NCBI GenBank assembly: GCA_964569385.1
Contig: CAZMUM010000004.1
Location: 77,934-141,933, forward strand
Length of the DNA: 64,000 bases
From: JAADHX01 sp964569385
Lineage (GTDB): Bacteria > Actinomycetota > Acidimicrobiia > Acidimicrobiales > Poriferisodalaceae
Direction: 5' to 3'
This document shows positions 26,780 to 35,488 of the stretch, one piece after another; the stretch's first letter is position 1, and each line of letters starts with the position of its first letter. Below the pieces are notes generated by a model that saw only the letters and a list, made by a program, of their open reading frames with translations, ran no database searches and had not been told where the DNA came from. The translations under genes and the position numbers were made by a program.

Positions 26780-28165
26780 TCATGGTGACTTGATATCCTG
26801 GATCAGGGCGGTCACCTGGTCATATATCTGGCGCCGCTCAGCCATCTGTTTCGAGATCTTGTCGACTGCATGAATCACTGTGGTGTGGTCGCGGTTGCCG
26901 AACTCGCGAGCAATAGCAGGATAAGACAAGTCGGTTAGCTCGCGACTGACATACATGGAGATCTGTCTAGCGGTGACGAGGGCGCGATGCCTGCGTTTAC
27001 CGAGGAGCTCGTCACGCTCGAATCCGAACATTGCAATCGTGGCTTCGATGATGCGGTTGATCGTGATGGGCCTTGGTTCACCGTCGGTGACGATGTCGGC
27101 CAGAACTTTCTGGGCTAGGGCAAGATCGAGCGGTTCGCGGGTAAGGCTCGCAAATGCGCCTACACGGATGAGGGCACCCTCGAGTTCGCGGATGTTGTTC
27201 TTGATGTGTGTGGCGATGAAGTCGAGGACTTCGTCGGGAAATTGTGTTCCTTCGAGCTCGGTTTTCTTGCGAAGAATCGCCAATCGGGTTTCGAGGTCTG
27301 GTGGCTGAATATCGGTGATGAGACCCCACTCAAACCGGCTACGAAGCCGGTCTTCGAGGGTTGCAATCGCCCTTGGTGGCCGATCTGACGACAGAACCAC
27401 TTGGCGGCCGGCCCCGTGGAGAGAGTTAAAGGTGTGGAAAAACTCCTCTTGGAGCCCTTCCTTTCCTTCCATGAACTGGATGTCATCGACTAAAAGGACA
27501 TCGATGTCGCGGTAGCGTCGCTTGAAGGCGACCTGACCAGTCGTTCGAATGGCCTCGACGAATTCGTTCATGAACGATTCAGTCGAGACGTACCGGACCC
27601 GGTGACCAGGGTAGTTCTGCCTGATGTAGTGAGAAATCGCCTGGAGAAGATGGGTTTTGCCGAGGCCAGCACCCCCATGGATGAACAAAGGGTTGTAGCT
27701 ACGTCCGGGAGTTTCGGCCACGGCGAGCGAGGCGGCATGTGCGAATCGGTTCGACGTACCGGTAACAAAGGTCTCGAAGGTATAGCGCTCGGCAAGGCTG
27801 TTGCCTGGGATGAGCTGGTCGGTGTCGTGAGAAGAGGTGACCCTACGATTGCTGTCGGTTCGACTGGGCGGCTCGACTTCTTGAAGGTCCGGTGCCAACG
27901 CTACCGCGTCGTCGACGATGATCGATAACACTGCCCCTGAGCCGGCATCCCTCAACGCGGCTTCGACTATCGACCGATAGCGATCCTCGATGCGTTCACG
28001 AACGAGAGAACTAGGTACCCGAATAGTGATGACCTGGTCGTCCGCGTTCACTAAGGAAACGTCGGCGAATGTAGTCAGCCACACCCCTTCGGACACCTGT
28101 GACCCGAGCAGTGTCGCGGCGCGGGACCAGACATCGTTGCCTGATTCTGTGGTTCGGTCGGTCAT
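26780..28165 (-). CDS. dnaA: Replication initiator DnaA
   Basis: The 461-residue protein has the N-terminal domain I (WLTTFADVSL), a linker, the AAA+ domain with GGAGLGKT at residues 164-171 and VLLVDDIQFMEG as Walker B, and the C-terminal helix-turn-helix with the signature REFGNRDHTTVIHAVDKI. It binds the boxes listed on both sides of this gene. Length is at the short end for actinobacteria, where domain II is often longer. Confidence 0.98.
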   Translation of the reverse strand: MTDRTTESGNDVWSRAATLLGSQVSEGVWLTTFADVSLVNADDQVITIRVPSSLVRERIEDRYRSIVEAALRDAGSGAVLSIIVDDAVALAPDLQEVEPPSRTDSNRRVTSSHDTDQLIPGNSLAERYTFETFVTGTSNRFAHAASLAVAETPGRSYNPLFIHGGAGLGKTHLLQAISHYIRQNYPGHRVRYVSTESFMNEFVEAIRTTGQVAFKRRYRDIDVLLVDDIQFMEGKEGLQEEFFHTFNSLHGAGRQVVLSSDRPPRAIATLEDRLRSRFEWGLITDIQPPDLETRLAILRKKTELEGTQFPDEVLDFIATHIKNNIRELEGALIRVGAFASLTREPLDLALAQKVLADIVTDGEPRPITINRIIEATIAMFGFERDELLGKRRHRALVTARQISMYVSRELTDLSYPAIAREFGNRDHTTVIHAVDKISKQMAERRQIYDQVTALIQDIKSP

Positions 28166-28221
28166 TGGTAGTCCTGGCAGCCTGCGAAGTCTGCCCCGCT
28201 TACTAGACCATGCTCACCGAT

Positions 28222-28241
28222 CTGTCCACAGCTGTGGACAA
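28222..28241. promoter_or_regulatory. Paired DnaA boxes upstream of dnaA
   Basis: CTGTCCACA at 28222-28230 and TGTGGACAA at 28233-28241 form a head-to-head pair separated by 2 bases. They lie in the 331-base gap between the divergent dnaA and rpmH genes. They could autoregulate dnaA or add a second origin segment. The rest of the gap holds the two promoters; no other gene is seen in it. Confidence 0.7.
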
Positions 28242-28496
28242 GTCTGTGGGTTGCTGTCAGGTAAACGCGGTCTCATTTGGTCAGCGATACTGGGTCGGAG
28301 TGGCCAGAAACCAGACCAGCGGGCGCGTGACGTTAGCACCAGTTAGTCCAAGGGACACAAGTCGCATTGCTGATGGCGCGTCGACCCTCTAACCTCTGTT
28401 GGTCGGTCTTTGGACCGAAAACTTTTCTGCGCGGCCCAACCTCATCGGGCCCGCCTGCTACGGACAGCGACGACTACGCAGTCCCGGAGGTCACTC

Positions 28497-28631
28497 GTGA
28501 AGCGTACATATCAACCGAACACGCGTAAGCGTTCTACCAGGCACGGGTTCAGGCATCGGATGTCTGACCGGGCTGGTCGGGCTGTTGTTAAGGCCCGTCG
28601 TCGCAAAGGACGCCACCGCCTCAGCGCGTGA
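28497..28631 (+). CDS. rpmH: Ribosomal protein L34
   Basis: The 44-residue protein starts at GTG (VKRTYQPNTRKRSTRHGFRHR) and has the usual L34 sequence ending in KARRRKGRHRLSA. A strong ribosome site (CCGGAGG) sits 7 bases upstream. A longer frame from 28410 has no family support. The gene diverges from dnaA and overlaps rnpA by 4 bases. Confidence 0.97.
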   Translation: MKRTYQPNTRKRSTRHGFRHRMSDRAGRAVVKARRRKGRHRLSA

Positions 28632-28963
28632 TACACCGGATCCGAGAACGTCGCGACTTCGATCGTCTAACAGCTGAATCGGTGCGTTCTTCAGGCCGAT
28701 ATGTCTGGATCCGCCATGTGCCCGACCCGAAGTGTGATCCGCCACGCGTCGCCTATGCGATCGGACGAAATCACGGTTCGGCAGTTAGGCGCAACCGACT
28801 CCGGCGGCGCCTACGGGCAGCGTTTGGTTCGCCAGAGTGGTATCCGAGCGCCGGGTTATATCTGGTCGGTTGGCGTGGCAAACAAGGCGAACCCCCACTC
28901 TCAGAATTGGTAGAGGATCTATCGGTCGTCTGCGCGCGTTTCTCAAACACTTCTAACCTCTAG
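28628..28963 (+). CDS. rnpA: Ribonuclease P protein component
   Basis: The 111-residue basic protein contains the RNR-type core (GRNHGSAVRRNRLRRRLRAAF), which binds the P RNA and helps process tRNA 5' ends. The GTG start overlaps the rpmH stop (GTGA). The C-terminal half is short and divergent. Confidence 0.95.
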   Translation: MIHRIRERRDFDRLTAESVRSSGRYVWIRHVPDPKCDPPRVAYAIGRNHGSAVRRNRLRRRLRAAFGSPEWYPSAGLYLVGWRGKQGEPPLSELVEDLSVVCARFSNTSNL

Positions 28964-28970
28964 GTCAGTC

Positions 28971-29273
28971 ATGCAACGGCTTGTTATTCAACTTCTAACT
29001 GGAATCATCGGGTTATATCGCAGACTGCCGCGCCTGAGACCGCCCGTGTGTCGTTATGACCCATCGTGTTCCGAGTACGCTGCCGTTGCCCTAGAAACCC
29101 ATGGCGTTTTGCGGGGGCTTGGCCTGGCTGTGAAACGACTGTCACGGTGCCATCCGTGGGGATCAGCGGGCTGGGATCCCGTACCAGGTGCCGACGTCTC
29201 TTGTACACATACGTCCTCAAGTTGTTCAGACCCAGCTACATCTGGGAGAAAGGCTCACCTGATCGATGGGTAA
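28971..29273 (+). CDS. yidD: Membrane protein insertion efficiency factor YidD
   Basis: The 100-residue protein holds the YidD motif: CRYDPSCSEYA, the HG of ETHGVLRG, and RCHPWGSAGWDPVP. It is a small amphipathic protein that helps YidC insert membrane proteins. A Cys/Ser/Thr-rich tail of about 25 residues extends past the usual end. It overlaps yidC by 8 bases. Confidence 0.95.
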   Translation: MQRLVIQLLTGIIGLYRRLPRLRPPVCRYDPSCSEYAAVALETHGVLRGLGLAVKRLSRCHPWGSAGWDPVPGADVSCTHTSSSCSDPATSGRKAHLIDG

Positions 29274-30426
29274 CGTGCTCGATAGTCTTTTTAGCGGCAT
29301 CGCTGCCCTGCTGGCCTTGTGTTACTCGTTCACGGGCAACTATGCGCTGGCTATTGGCGTGTTTACTCTCATCATCATGTTGGTATTCACCCCACTGACA
29401 CTCAAGAGCACGCGGTCCATGATGGCCATGCAGCGACTGCAACCCGAGATGAAACGCCTCCAGGCGAAGCATAAAGAGGATCGTCAGACGCTAAACGAAG
29501 AAATGATGGCGCTGTATAAGCGAGAGAGCGTCAACCCTCTTGGAGGGTGTCTTCCGATGCTCATCCAGATGCCGGTCTTTCTTATCCTCTTTCAGGTACT
29601 AAACGGTCTGACTCGCTCCGACTCGGCTGGAACTGGTTTCGATCCGAAGTATCTCGACGAAAACACAGAGCTGTTCAAGGATCTCATCGCCGGAAACGGT
29701 GAGATGTTGGCGTTTGGTGTCGATCTTGCTCGCAAGGCAAACGAGGTTGTTCAGGACAGCCTGGTTTCGGCTATTCCATACATCTTGATGGTCGGCGTTA
29801 CCGCTATCACGTCGTGGTTTCAGCAAAAGCAGATGAGCGCGCGACGCACAGACGGGCCCATGACTCAACAGGCTGCTCAGCAGCAGGCGATTATGAAATT
29901 CCTGCCTTGGATGTTGCCGATCTTTTCGTTCTTCATGCCTGCAGGGCTGGTCGTGTACTTCATCGTGTCCAACTTGTACCGAGTAGCCCAGCAGGCCTAC
30001 ATACAGAAGACTCTGCCAGCACCTGGTTCAATCGTCATTGAGACCGAAGGCACATCGCGGCCAAGCGGCCGTTCCAAGTCCGCCAAGGATGACAAATCGA
30101 TCGAGGCCGCGGGCGACAAGCGAGCGTCTCGCCCAAAGCCCAACTCAAATGAAAATACTCGCTCAGATACCGACGCTGACGACGGCTCTGACAACGAGTC
30201 TGGCTACGACACCGAGCCTGGTGCCACTGGTGGTGGCACCGCACGACCACGACCACGACCACGGGCCAATACACGCGGACGTGTTGCCCAGAACCGGCCC
30301 ACTGCCAAGTCGGGTAAAGGGTCAGCGTCTAAAACGAATGGCCAAGCCCCTGCGCCAACCTCGCGAACGGGTGGGGCCGATGGGCTTAATCGGTCCAAGA
30401 GCAAGAAGAAGCGTAAGAAACGATGA
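29266..30426 (+). CDS. yidC: Membrane insertase YidC/Oxa1
   Basis: The 386-residue protein has the conserved 60KD_IMP core: membrane spans near residues 10-40 and again from 100 to 240, with QMPVFLILFQVLNGLTR and FMPAGLVVYFIVSNLYR. No periplasmic P1 domain is present, as is normal in gram-positive bacteria. After about residue 255 the protein is a disordered basic tail with a run of Arg-Pro pairs (ARPRPRPRANTRGR) and a Lys/Arg-rich ending, probably ribosome-contacting. The repeats arise from a CACGAC microsatellite. Confidence 0.95.
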   Translation: MGNVLDSLFSGIAALLALCYSFTGNYALAIGVFTLIIMLVFTPLTLKSTRSMMAMQRLQPEMKRLQAKHKEDRQTLNEEMMALYKRESVNPLGGCLPMLIQMPVFLILFQVLNGLTRSDSAGTGFDPKYLDENTELFKDLIAGNGEMLAFGVDLARKANEVVQDSLVSAIPYILMVGVTAITSWFQQKQMSARRTDGPMTQQAAQQQAIMKFLPWMLPIFSFFMPAGLVVYFIVSNLYRVAQQAYIQKTLPAPGSIVIETEGTSRPSGRSKSAKDDKSIEAAGDKRASRPKPNSNENTRSDTDADDGSDNESGYDTEPGATGGGTARPRPRPRANTRGRVAQNRPTAKSGKGSASKTNGQAPAPTSRTGGADGLNRSKSKKKRKKR

Positions 30427-30439
30427 ACGGGTTGTACTG

Positions 30440-31471
30440 ATGGAATGGGTCGAAACAACGGGCGAATCCGAAACGGATGCTCGACAGGCAGCCGCTGATC
30501 GCCTAGGTGTCGCCGCTTCTGAAATCGAAGTAGCGGTTATCGCAGAAGCGGGGTCATCGCTGTTTGGTCTACGTAAGACGCCAGCGCGGATAAGAGCTCG
30601 AGTTCGTCCCACCGCGCCACCGCCGAAAATTGAGCGACACGAGCGCCGCGGTCGTTCTGCGGGGCGCCGCCCCTCGCGAGCGTCTGGTAGGACCGATGGA
30701 ACTACGAGCGATCGTCCCAAGCGGCCGCCGAAGAACGGTGGCAAGGCCTCGCGTTCCCGAGACGTCCCCGCACCCAAGGGCGCAGCTTCCGCCACTGGTA
30801 AGGCGAGGCCGAAACAAGAGCCACGAAAGAGTGGTACGCCTGGGACGCGGCGACGCAGCCGCAAACTCGGTTCGTCGACAAATGTGCCCGCTACCGACGG
30901 CGCCGAGCGAGCTCCGGCCTCAGCACGCGACTCAGCAGGTTCAGTTAGGCGACGGATACGCCGCATCGATCTCCCCAAGAAAGAAGAAACGAAAATGAGT
31001 GACGAGACTACGATCGAAGAACAGAGCGAGATGGTCGCAACGTTTTTGGAAGGACTTGTGCAGTCCTTTGGGCTGGATGCCACAACCACCGTTACGAGCA
31101 CCGAGGACGACTACATCGATGTGAAGATCGATGGATCAGACCTTGGCGTACTGATCGGTCCTGGCGGTCATACCCTTGCCTCGCTCGGTGAGGTGGCGAA
31201 GACGGCGTTGCAGCGCCAGCTTGGTGGAAGCTCTCGCAGCAGGGTTCGAGTAGACATTGCGGGATACCGTGCGTTGCGGCGCGAAGCGCTCGAAGCGTTC
31301 ACAGCCGACGTTGCTGGCAAGGTTCGCGACACCGGCGCCAAACACGCACTCGAAGCGATGAACGCCACTGATCGCAAGATCGTACATGACGCCGTCGGAA
31401 ACCTCGATGGTGTTGGGTCCGAGAGTGATGGCGACGAACCTCGGCGGCGGGTCGTTGTAGTTCCTAGCTAG
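30440..31471 (+). CDS. khpB: RNA-binding protein KhpB/Jag
   Basis: The 343-residue protein has the Jag N-terminal domain (MEWVETTGESETDARQAAADRLG ... SSLFGLRKTPARIRARVR, as separate parts), a very basic disordered linker of about 130 residues, a KH domain with the GPGGHTLASL loop and a C-terminal R3H domain (RVRVDIAGYRALRRE). It binds RNA and with KhpA affects cell division and envelope growth in other gram-positives. The ATG at 30440 follows yidC by 13 bases. Frames extending back into yidC are not supported. Confidence 0.92.
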   Translation: MEWVETTGESETDARQAAADRLGVAASEIEVAVIAEAGSSLFGLRKTPARIRARVRPTAPPPKIERHERRGRSAGRRPSRASGRTDGTTSDRPKRPPKNGGKASRSRDVPAPKGAASATGKARPKQEPRKSGTPGTRRRSRKLGSSTNVPATDGAERAPASARDSAGSVRRRIRRIDLPKKEETKMSDETTIEEQSEMVATFLEGLVQSFGLDATTTVTSTEDDYIDVKIDGSDLGVLIGPGGHTLASLGEVAKTALQRQLGGSSRSRVRVDIAGYRALRREALEAFTADVAGKVRDTGAKHALEAMNATDRKIVHDAVGNLDGVGSESDGDEPRRRVVVVPS

Positions 31472-31475
31472 TCCG

Positions 31476-32090
31476 ATGCTTGTTGCCCGGTCGGCAATCC
31501 TAGAGCAGCTCATGCGGGCACAGACCCTAGGCTTTCTTGGCGACGGACCGGTTGCGGAGCACCTAAACCACGCATGCTCACTTGTGGCGTTGTGTGGTCC
31601 GGTCGGTGGCCGGTTAGTAGCGGATCTAGGCTCTGGCGGCGGCGTTCCCGCCTTGGCCTGGTTGCTTTGTGAGGAAGTACCGGATGTAGTCCTGGTTGAG
31701 CGATCTGCTCGCCGGGCTGCATTCCTGCGATCATGTGTGGTTTCACTGGGTGTGGATTCGTGGGTAACGGTTCGAACCGAGTCGGCTGAGTCGGCGTCAT
31801 GGTCGCCTGACCTTCGGGGTATGTGTGGTGCTGTTACTGCACGATCATTCGCCCCTCCCGCGACGACTCTTGAGTGTGGTGGTGGGTTGCTTGCAATTGA
31901 CGGTCGCCTTGTGGTGTCGGAGCCACCCGACTCCGACCGCTGGTCGTCGGTTGCGCTTGGTGAGTACGGAATGTCGCTGCGTGCTCGTGTGGCCTCGCCG
32001 ATTAGCGCCGTGGTTCTTGAGCGTTCAGGCGCGTGGCCTGAGCATTTGCCACGCTCTGAGAGGGTGACCCGAAAACACCCACTCTGGTAG
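31476..32090 (+). CDS. rsmG: 16S rRNA (guanine-N7) methyltransferase RsmG
   Basis: The 204-residue protein has the SAM motif ADLGSGGGVPALAW and the EHLNHA region used by RsmG/GidB, which methylates G527 of 16S rRNA. It lies between khpB and parA as in other actinobacteria. The C-terminal half is more divergent than usual. Loss of this gene gives low-level streptomycin resistance in other bacteria. Confidence 0.9.
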   Translation: MLVARSAILEQLMRAQTLGFLGDGPVAEHLNHACSLVALCGPVGGRLVADLGSGGGVPALAWLLCEEVPDVVLVERSARRAAFLRSCVVSLGVDSWVTVRTESAESASWSPDLRGMCGAVTARSFAPPATTLECGGGLLAIDGRLVVSEPPDSDRWSSVALGEYGMSLRARVASPISAVVLERSGAWPEHLPRSERVTRKHPLW

Positions 32091-32098
32091 TTCGGTGG

Positions 32099-32114
32099 TG
32101 TTCCACGTGGCACT
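32099..32114. promoter_or_regulatory. parS-like centromere site
   Basis: TGTTCCACGTGGCACT matches the actinobacterial parS consensus TGTTTCACGTGGAACA at 13 of 16 positions, including the central CACGTGG. It lies in the 203-base gap between rsmG and parA, next to the genes whose products use it. The rest of that gap shows no gene. Confidence 0.6.
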
Positions 32115-32293
32115 TGATGGCGCCTTCATGCTAGCCCCGAAACCTCCATGGATGACATTCTGGAAGATTCTCCAGTCGAATTGACGCTGGTCCTTGACTG
32201 AGGGGCACATGTTCGCCACTCTGGCCTACTGCAGGCAGTCGCGCAAGAGAGTTTCCTCGTACCTGCTATCGGAGTCAGCCAAGTGAGCCGGAA

Positions 32294-33061
32294 TTGACAG
32301 CACGTATCATCGCCATAGCAAACCAAAAGGGCGGAGTCGGAAAGACGACCACGGCGGTGAACCTGTCGGCAGCCATGGCCGAGGCAGGGCAGCGAATCTT
32401 GATGGTCGACCTCGACCCGCAAGGGAACGCAACCACAGGTGTAGGCATCGACCCAAGATCGCTGGACAGCTCGATGTATGAGGTCCTAATGGGTACCTCG
32501 ACAGTAGAGGACTGTACCGAGAGCACAGATGTGCGTCATCTCTTTGTTGCACCGGCATCGCTGGACCTGGCCGGCGCAGAAATTGAACTGGTTCCGATGT
32601 TCTCGCGCGAGCTCAAGCTGAAACAGGCACTGGCGGTGGTCGCAGATCAATACGACGCCATCCTGATCGATTGTCCGCCCTCGCTGGGTCTATTAACGGT
32701 AAATGCACTCGTGGCTGCTACGGAAATCCTGATACCCATTCAATGTGAGTATTACGCGTTAGAAGGGCTTGGTCAGCTACTCGGGAATGTAAGCCTGATC
32801 CAACAGAGCCTCAATCCGAGCCTGGTTGTATCAGCGATTGTCCTCGTGATGTATGACGCACGCACCAAGCTGTCCGATCAGGTTGCGACTGAAGTACGAA
32901 ATCACTTCGGTGACAAGGTATGTCGCACCGTAGTACCCAGAACGGTCCGGCTCTCCGAAGCACCATCCTACGGTGAGCCAATTACGGTGTTTGATCCCAT
33001 CAGCAGGGGAGCGATCGCCTATCGGGAGCTGGCGAAAGAGGTCATCAATGTCCAGCTATGA
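32294..33061 (+). CDS. parA: Chromosome partitioning ATPase ParA (Soj)
   Basis: The 255-residue protein has the deviant Walker A motif KGGVGKTT starting at residue 12 and the DLDPQGNATTG and DCPPSLGLLT motifs. It drives ParB-parS movement. The TTG start is weak, and the first residues match the family. parB follows directly. Confidence 0.95.
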   Translation: MTARIIAIANQKGGVGKTTTAVNLSAAMAEAGQRILMVDLDPQGNATTGVGIDPRSLDSSMYEVLMGTSTVEDCTESTDVRHLFVAPASLDLAGAEIELVPMFSRELKLKQALAVVADQYDAILIDCPPSLGLLTVNALVAATEILIPIQCEYYALEGLGQLLGNVSLIQQSLNPSLVVSAIVLVMYDARTKLSDQVATEVRNHFGDKVCRTVVPRTVRLSEAPSYGEPITVFDPISRGAIAYRELAKEVINVQL

Positions 33062-33081
33062 GGCGACCGGAGGGGAGCACA

Positions 33082-33993
33082 ATGGGTAGGCAAGGGGGTC
33101 TGGGTAGGGGCCTTGGAGCGCTGATACCACAGTCAAGCGGGCCAGCAGAGCCACCTGAGCGCAGCGCCTCAGGCACTGGCGGCGACGCTAGGTATAGAGA
33201 ACTGGCAATCGATCTCATCAGCGCCAGCTCCTATCAACCACGCGAAGTGTTTGATGACGACGCGTTGGATTCTCTGACGGCATCGATACGAGAACTTGGC
33301 GTATTGCAGCCCGTACTGGTTCGGGTTGTAGGCACCGGCTACGAACTGATAGCGGGTGAACGCCGCTGGCGTGCTGCAAGGGCCGCGGGCCTAACCGCAA
33401 TTCCTGCGATCATCCGCGAGGTAGACGATCTAACTTCGCTTGCCCAGGCCGTTGTTGAAAACATTCACCGTGAGGATCTCCACGCACTTGAGGAAGCCGC
33501 AGCCTATCGCCAACTCCTCGACGACTTCGGGCTAACCCATGAAGAACTTGGTATTCGTGTCGGTAAGTCTCGGGTCGCCATCACGAACACGCTTAGGCTG
33601 CTGCAGTTGCCAGCGTCAGTTCAGGGCTACGTTGCGTCTGGTGCGCTGAGTGCTGGCCATGCACGCGCCATACTCGGCTGTCCTACAGCGATCGACCAAG
33701 AGGAGATGGCCGAAGCGATTGTTGCTGAAGCGCTGTCGGTTAGGGCAACCGAACAGGCGGTCAGAGAGCTACTTGAACCCAAAGCGCCTGATCCGGGCAG
33801 CGACGACGGCAATTCCAAGCCGCCTGATCCGGGACGTGTACGACCGGCTGCGTTCTTAGAACTCGAGCATGTCTTGGCTGAACACCTGTCGACCAAAGTC
33901 CGCATCGAGATGGGTGCAAACAAAGGGCGAATGACCGTTGAGTTCGCCGATTTGGAGGATCTCGAACGGCTCTACCGCGTCATCCAGGGCTAA
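33082..33993 (+). CDS. parB: Chromosome partitioning protein ParB
   Basis: The 303-residue protein starts MGRQGGLGRGLGALIPQ, the normal ParB N-terminus, and has the CTP-binding motif GERRWRAAR, the ENIHREDL motif and the central helix-turn-helix. It spreads from parS as a CTP-gated clamp. The ATG at 33082 has a strong GGAGGGG site; a start at 33058 overlaps parA but has none. The C-terminal dimer domain is present. Confidence 0.96.
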   Translation: MGRQGGLGRGLGALIPQSSGPAEPPERSASGTGGDARYRELAIDLISASSYQPREVFDDDALDSLTASIRELGVLQPVLVRVVGTGYELIAGERRWRAARAAGLTAIPAIIREVDDLTSLAQAVVENIHREDLHALEEAAAYRQLLDDFGLTHEELGIRVGKSRVAITNTLRLLQLPASVQGYVASGALSAGHARAILGCPTAIDQEEMAEAIVAEALSVRATEQAVRELLEPKAPDPGSDDGNSKPPDPGRVRPAAFLELEHVLAEHLSTKVRIEMGANKGRMTVEFADLEDLERLYRVIQG

Positions 33994-34073
33994 TCCGGAC
34001 CCGCTAGGGACCGCAAACTAACCATCGATGCCCCGTCGAGGGCTGCGACTCGAACTCTAAGCTGGACCTCGAC

Positions 34074-34092
34074 TGACCACAGGCTGTGGTCA
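34074..34092. terminator. Hairpin between convergent parB and cwlM-like genes
   Basis: TGACCACAG and CTGTGGTCA form a perfect 9-bp stem with a 1-base spacer, overlapping the stop of the minus-strand gene. It may act as a two-way terminator, but the loop is too short for an ordinary hairpin, so the effective loop would take several stem bases. Confidence 0.4.
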
Positions 34093-35082
34093 AGGTTGTG
34101 GGTAAGTGGTCCCGGACTGCAGTTGGCCTACCCAGGCCAGCACCGACGAAGCGAGCTCGGAGGCCAATTGTGGCGCGCTCCGAACTACGGTGCCCATGTC
34201 GCCGAACCGACAGGAGATGGCGGTCATACGCGTCTCGCGCAGTATCGGCAAGCGGAGGCCGCGGGGGTGTACAACACCGATCACTGGTTCAAGGTGGTCT
34301 GCCGCGCAGTACGCCAGGGCCCGTCCCGCAGCAGATTCAACTCCCGGCGCCGAGAAGTACGATATCGAGCTCTGGCCAGGCCGCGCATGCAACGCGATCA
34401 CGAGATCAGCGGACACGGTGTTTGCCTGCTTTGCGTGCATCGACCAGTCCGGGTGGTGAATTGTGACCACTGCTGCCCCTGCCTCGCCGAGAGAGCGCCT
34501 GAGGGCCGCTGTGAGGCTGTCTAGGCCTCCAGGCTCAGAGAGCACGACAGTGCGGCCGCGCAGCCCCACGAAACCTGATCTGATCAGTTCGGTTTCGCGT
34601 ACGGCCGTGACGTTCGAGGCAGACGTTCCAGCGCGAGGGGTCAGTCGCCTGAAGGTGTTGATGGTGTCGGTGCCACATATTCCGTCGGTCGGGAGACCGG
34701 CGTTGGCTTGAAAGTCCTTGAGCGCCGACTCGGTTTCTTGCCCGAGCTTTCCGTCGATGCGTCCAGTATCGAACCCGAGGACGCCGAGCCTGCGTTGTAA
34801 CTCGCTGACGTCGTCGCCACGTAGTACCGGCGATGACAGGTACAACATCCGATCACCGAGTTTGTAGCCGGCATCGACCAAGGCCGACCAAGTGAGCGGC
34901 CCGCAGATGCCATCGTCGTCGATTCCGTGGGCTGTTTGGAAATCGACTAGGGAGCGTTGAGTTTTCGGCCCAAAAATGCCATCACCGGGCCCCTGGCTAA
35001 AGCCAAGGCCAGCGAGACGTCGTTGAATGTCACGGACATGATCGCCGTCACTACCGACTCCGAACGGCCGAACTACAGAAAT
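34090..35082 (-). CDS. CwlM-like protein: two peptidoglycan-binding domains plus degenerate amidase_3 domain
   Basis: From 35082 the frame encodes two PG_binding_1 repeats (GDHVRDIQRRLAGLGF...GICGPLTW and DDVSELQRRLGVLGF...GICGTDT) followed by an amidase_3-like domain. That domain keeps the later His (VIALHARPG) and Glu (LRETRMTA), but the first zinc motif, normally D-P-G-H-G-G, reads SEPGGLD with no His. No ATG, GTG or TTG precedes the first repeat; an ATT at 35082 with GGAGGAG upstream and overlap with trxA is the best candidate. The only ordinary start (TTG, 34881) would drop repeat one. In M. tuberculosis the syntenic CwlM acts as a regulator of MurA. Confidence 0.75.
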   Translation of the reverse strand: MSVVRPFGVGSDGDHVRDIQRRLAGLGFSQGPGDGIFGPKTQRSLVDFQTAHGIDDDGICGPLTWSALVDAGYKLGDRMLYLSSPVLRGDDVSELQRRLGVLGFDTGRIDGKLGQETESALKDFQANAGLPTDGICGTDTINTFRRLTPRAGTSASNVTAVRETELIRSGFVGLRGRTVVLSEPGGLDSLTAALRRSLGEAGAAVVTIHHPDWSMHAKQANTVSADLVIALHARPGQSSISYFSAPGVESAAGRALAYCAADHLEPVIGVVHPRGLRLPILRETRMTAISCRFGDMGTVVRSAPQLASELASSVLAWVGQLQSGTTYPQP

Positions 35083-35396
35083 TCCCCGATCTCCTCCAAC
35101 AACGCACCCTTAGGTTTTGCGCCGACGAGCCGTTTAGCCGGTTCGCCGTTGTTGAAAACAATAAGGGTGGGAATACTTAAGACTTCGAACCGGCGAGCAA
35201 TATCGGGGCTCTCGTCGACGTTTACCTTAGCAATGGTGATGCCCTCGTTCTCCGAAGCAATCTCGGCGAGGATCGGCGCGATCATCTTGCATGGCCCGCA
35301 CCACTCGGCCCAGAAATCGACCAGTACCGGAGTGTCTGAGCCCCCGATGACCTCATCGAAGGTGCTATCGCTTAGTTGTTGAATTTCGGCACCCAT
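35073..35396 (-). CDS. trxA: Thioredoxin
   Basis: The 107-residue protein has the redox motif WCGPC at residues 32-36 and the cis-proline loop SIPTL. The ATG at 35396 follows AAGGAGT. No thioredoxin reductase gene is next to it, unlike in M. tuberculosis, where trxB2-trxC-cwlM are together; it may be elsewhere. The stop overlaps the presumed start of the CwlM-like gene. Confidence 0.96.
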   Translation of the reverse strand: MGAEIQQLSDSTFDEVIGGSDTPVLVDFWAEWCGPCKMIAPILAEIASENEGITIAKVNVDESPDIARRFEVLSIPTLIVFNNGEPAKRLVGAKPKGALLEEIGEFL

Positions 35397-35488
35397 AGTT
35401 CGTACTCCTTGGCTGTGTGGTAGGGGAACCACCCGATGTTGGGGGGTATTCCCGAGTGATCTAGTCGGGATTCGCGAGCCCCGAGGCG

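Noticed and set aside
31136..32113. A 325-residue minus-strand frame over rsmG and khpB
   Set aside because: It is the shadow of two well-supported genes and has low-complexity Arg/Ser/Thr sequence without motifs.
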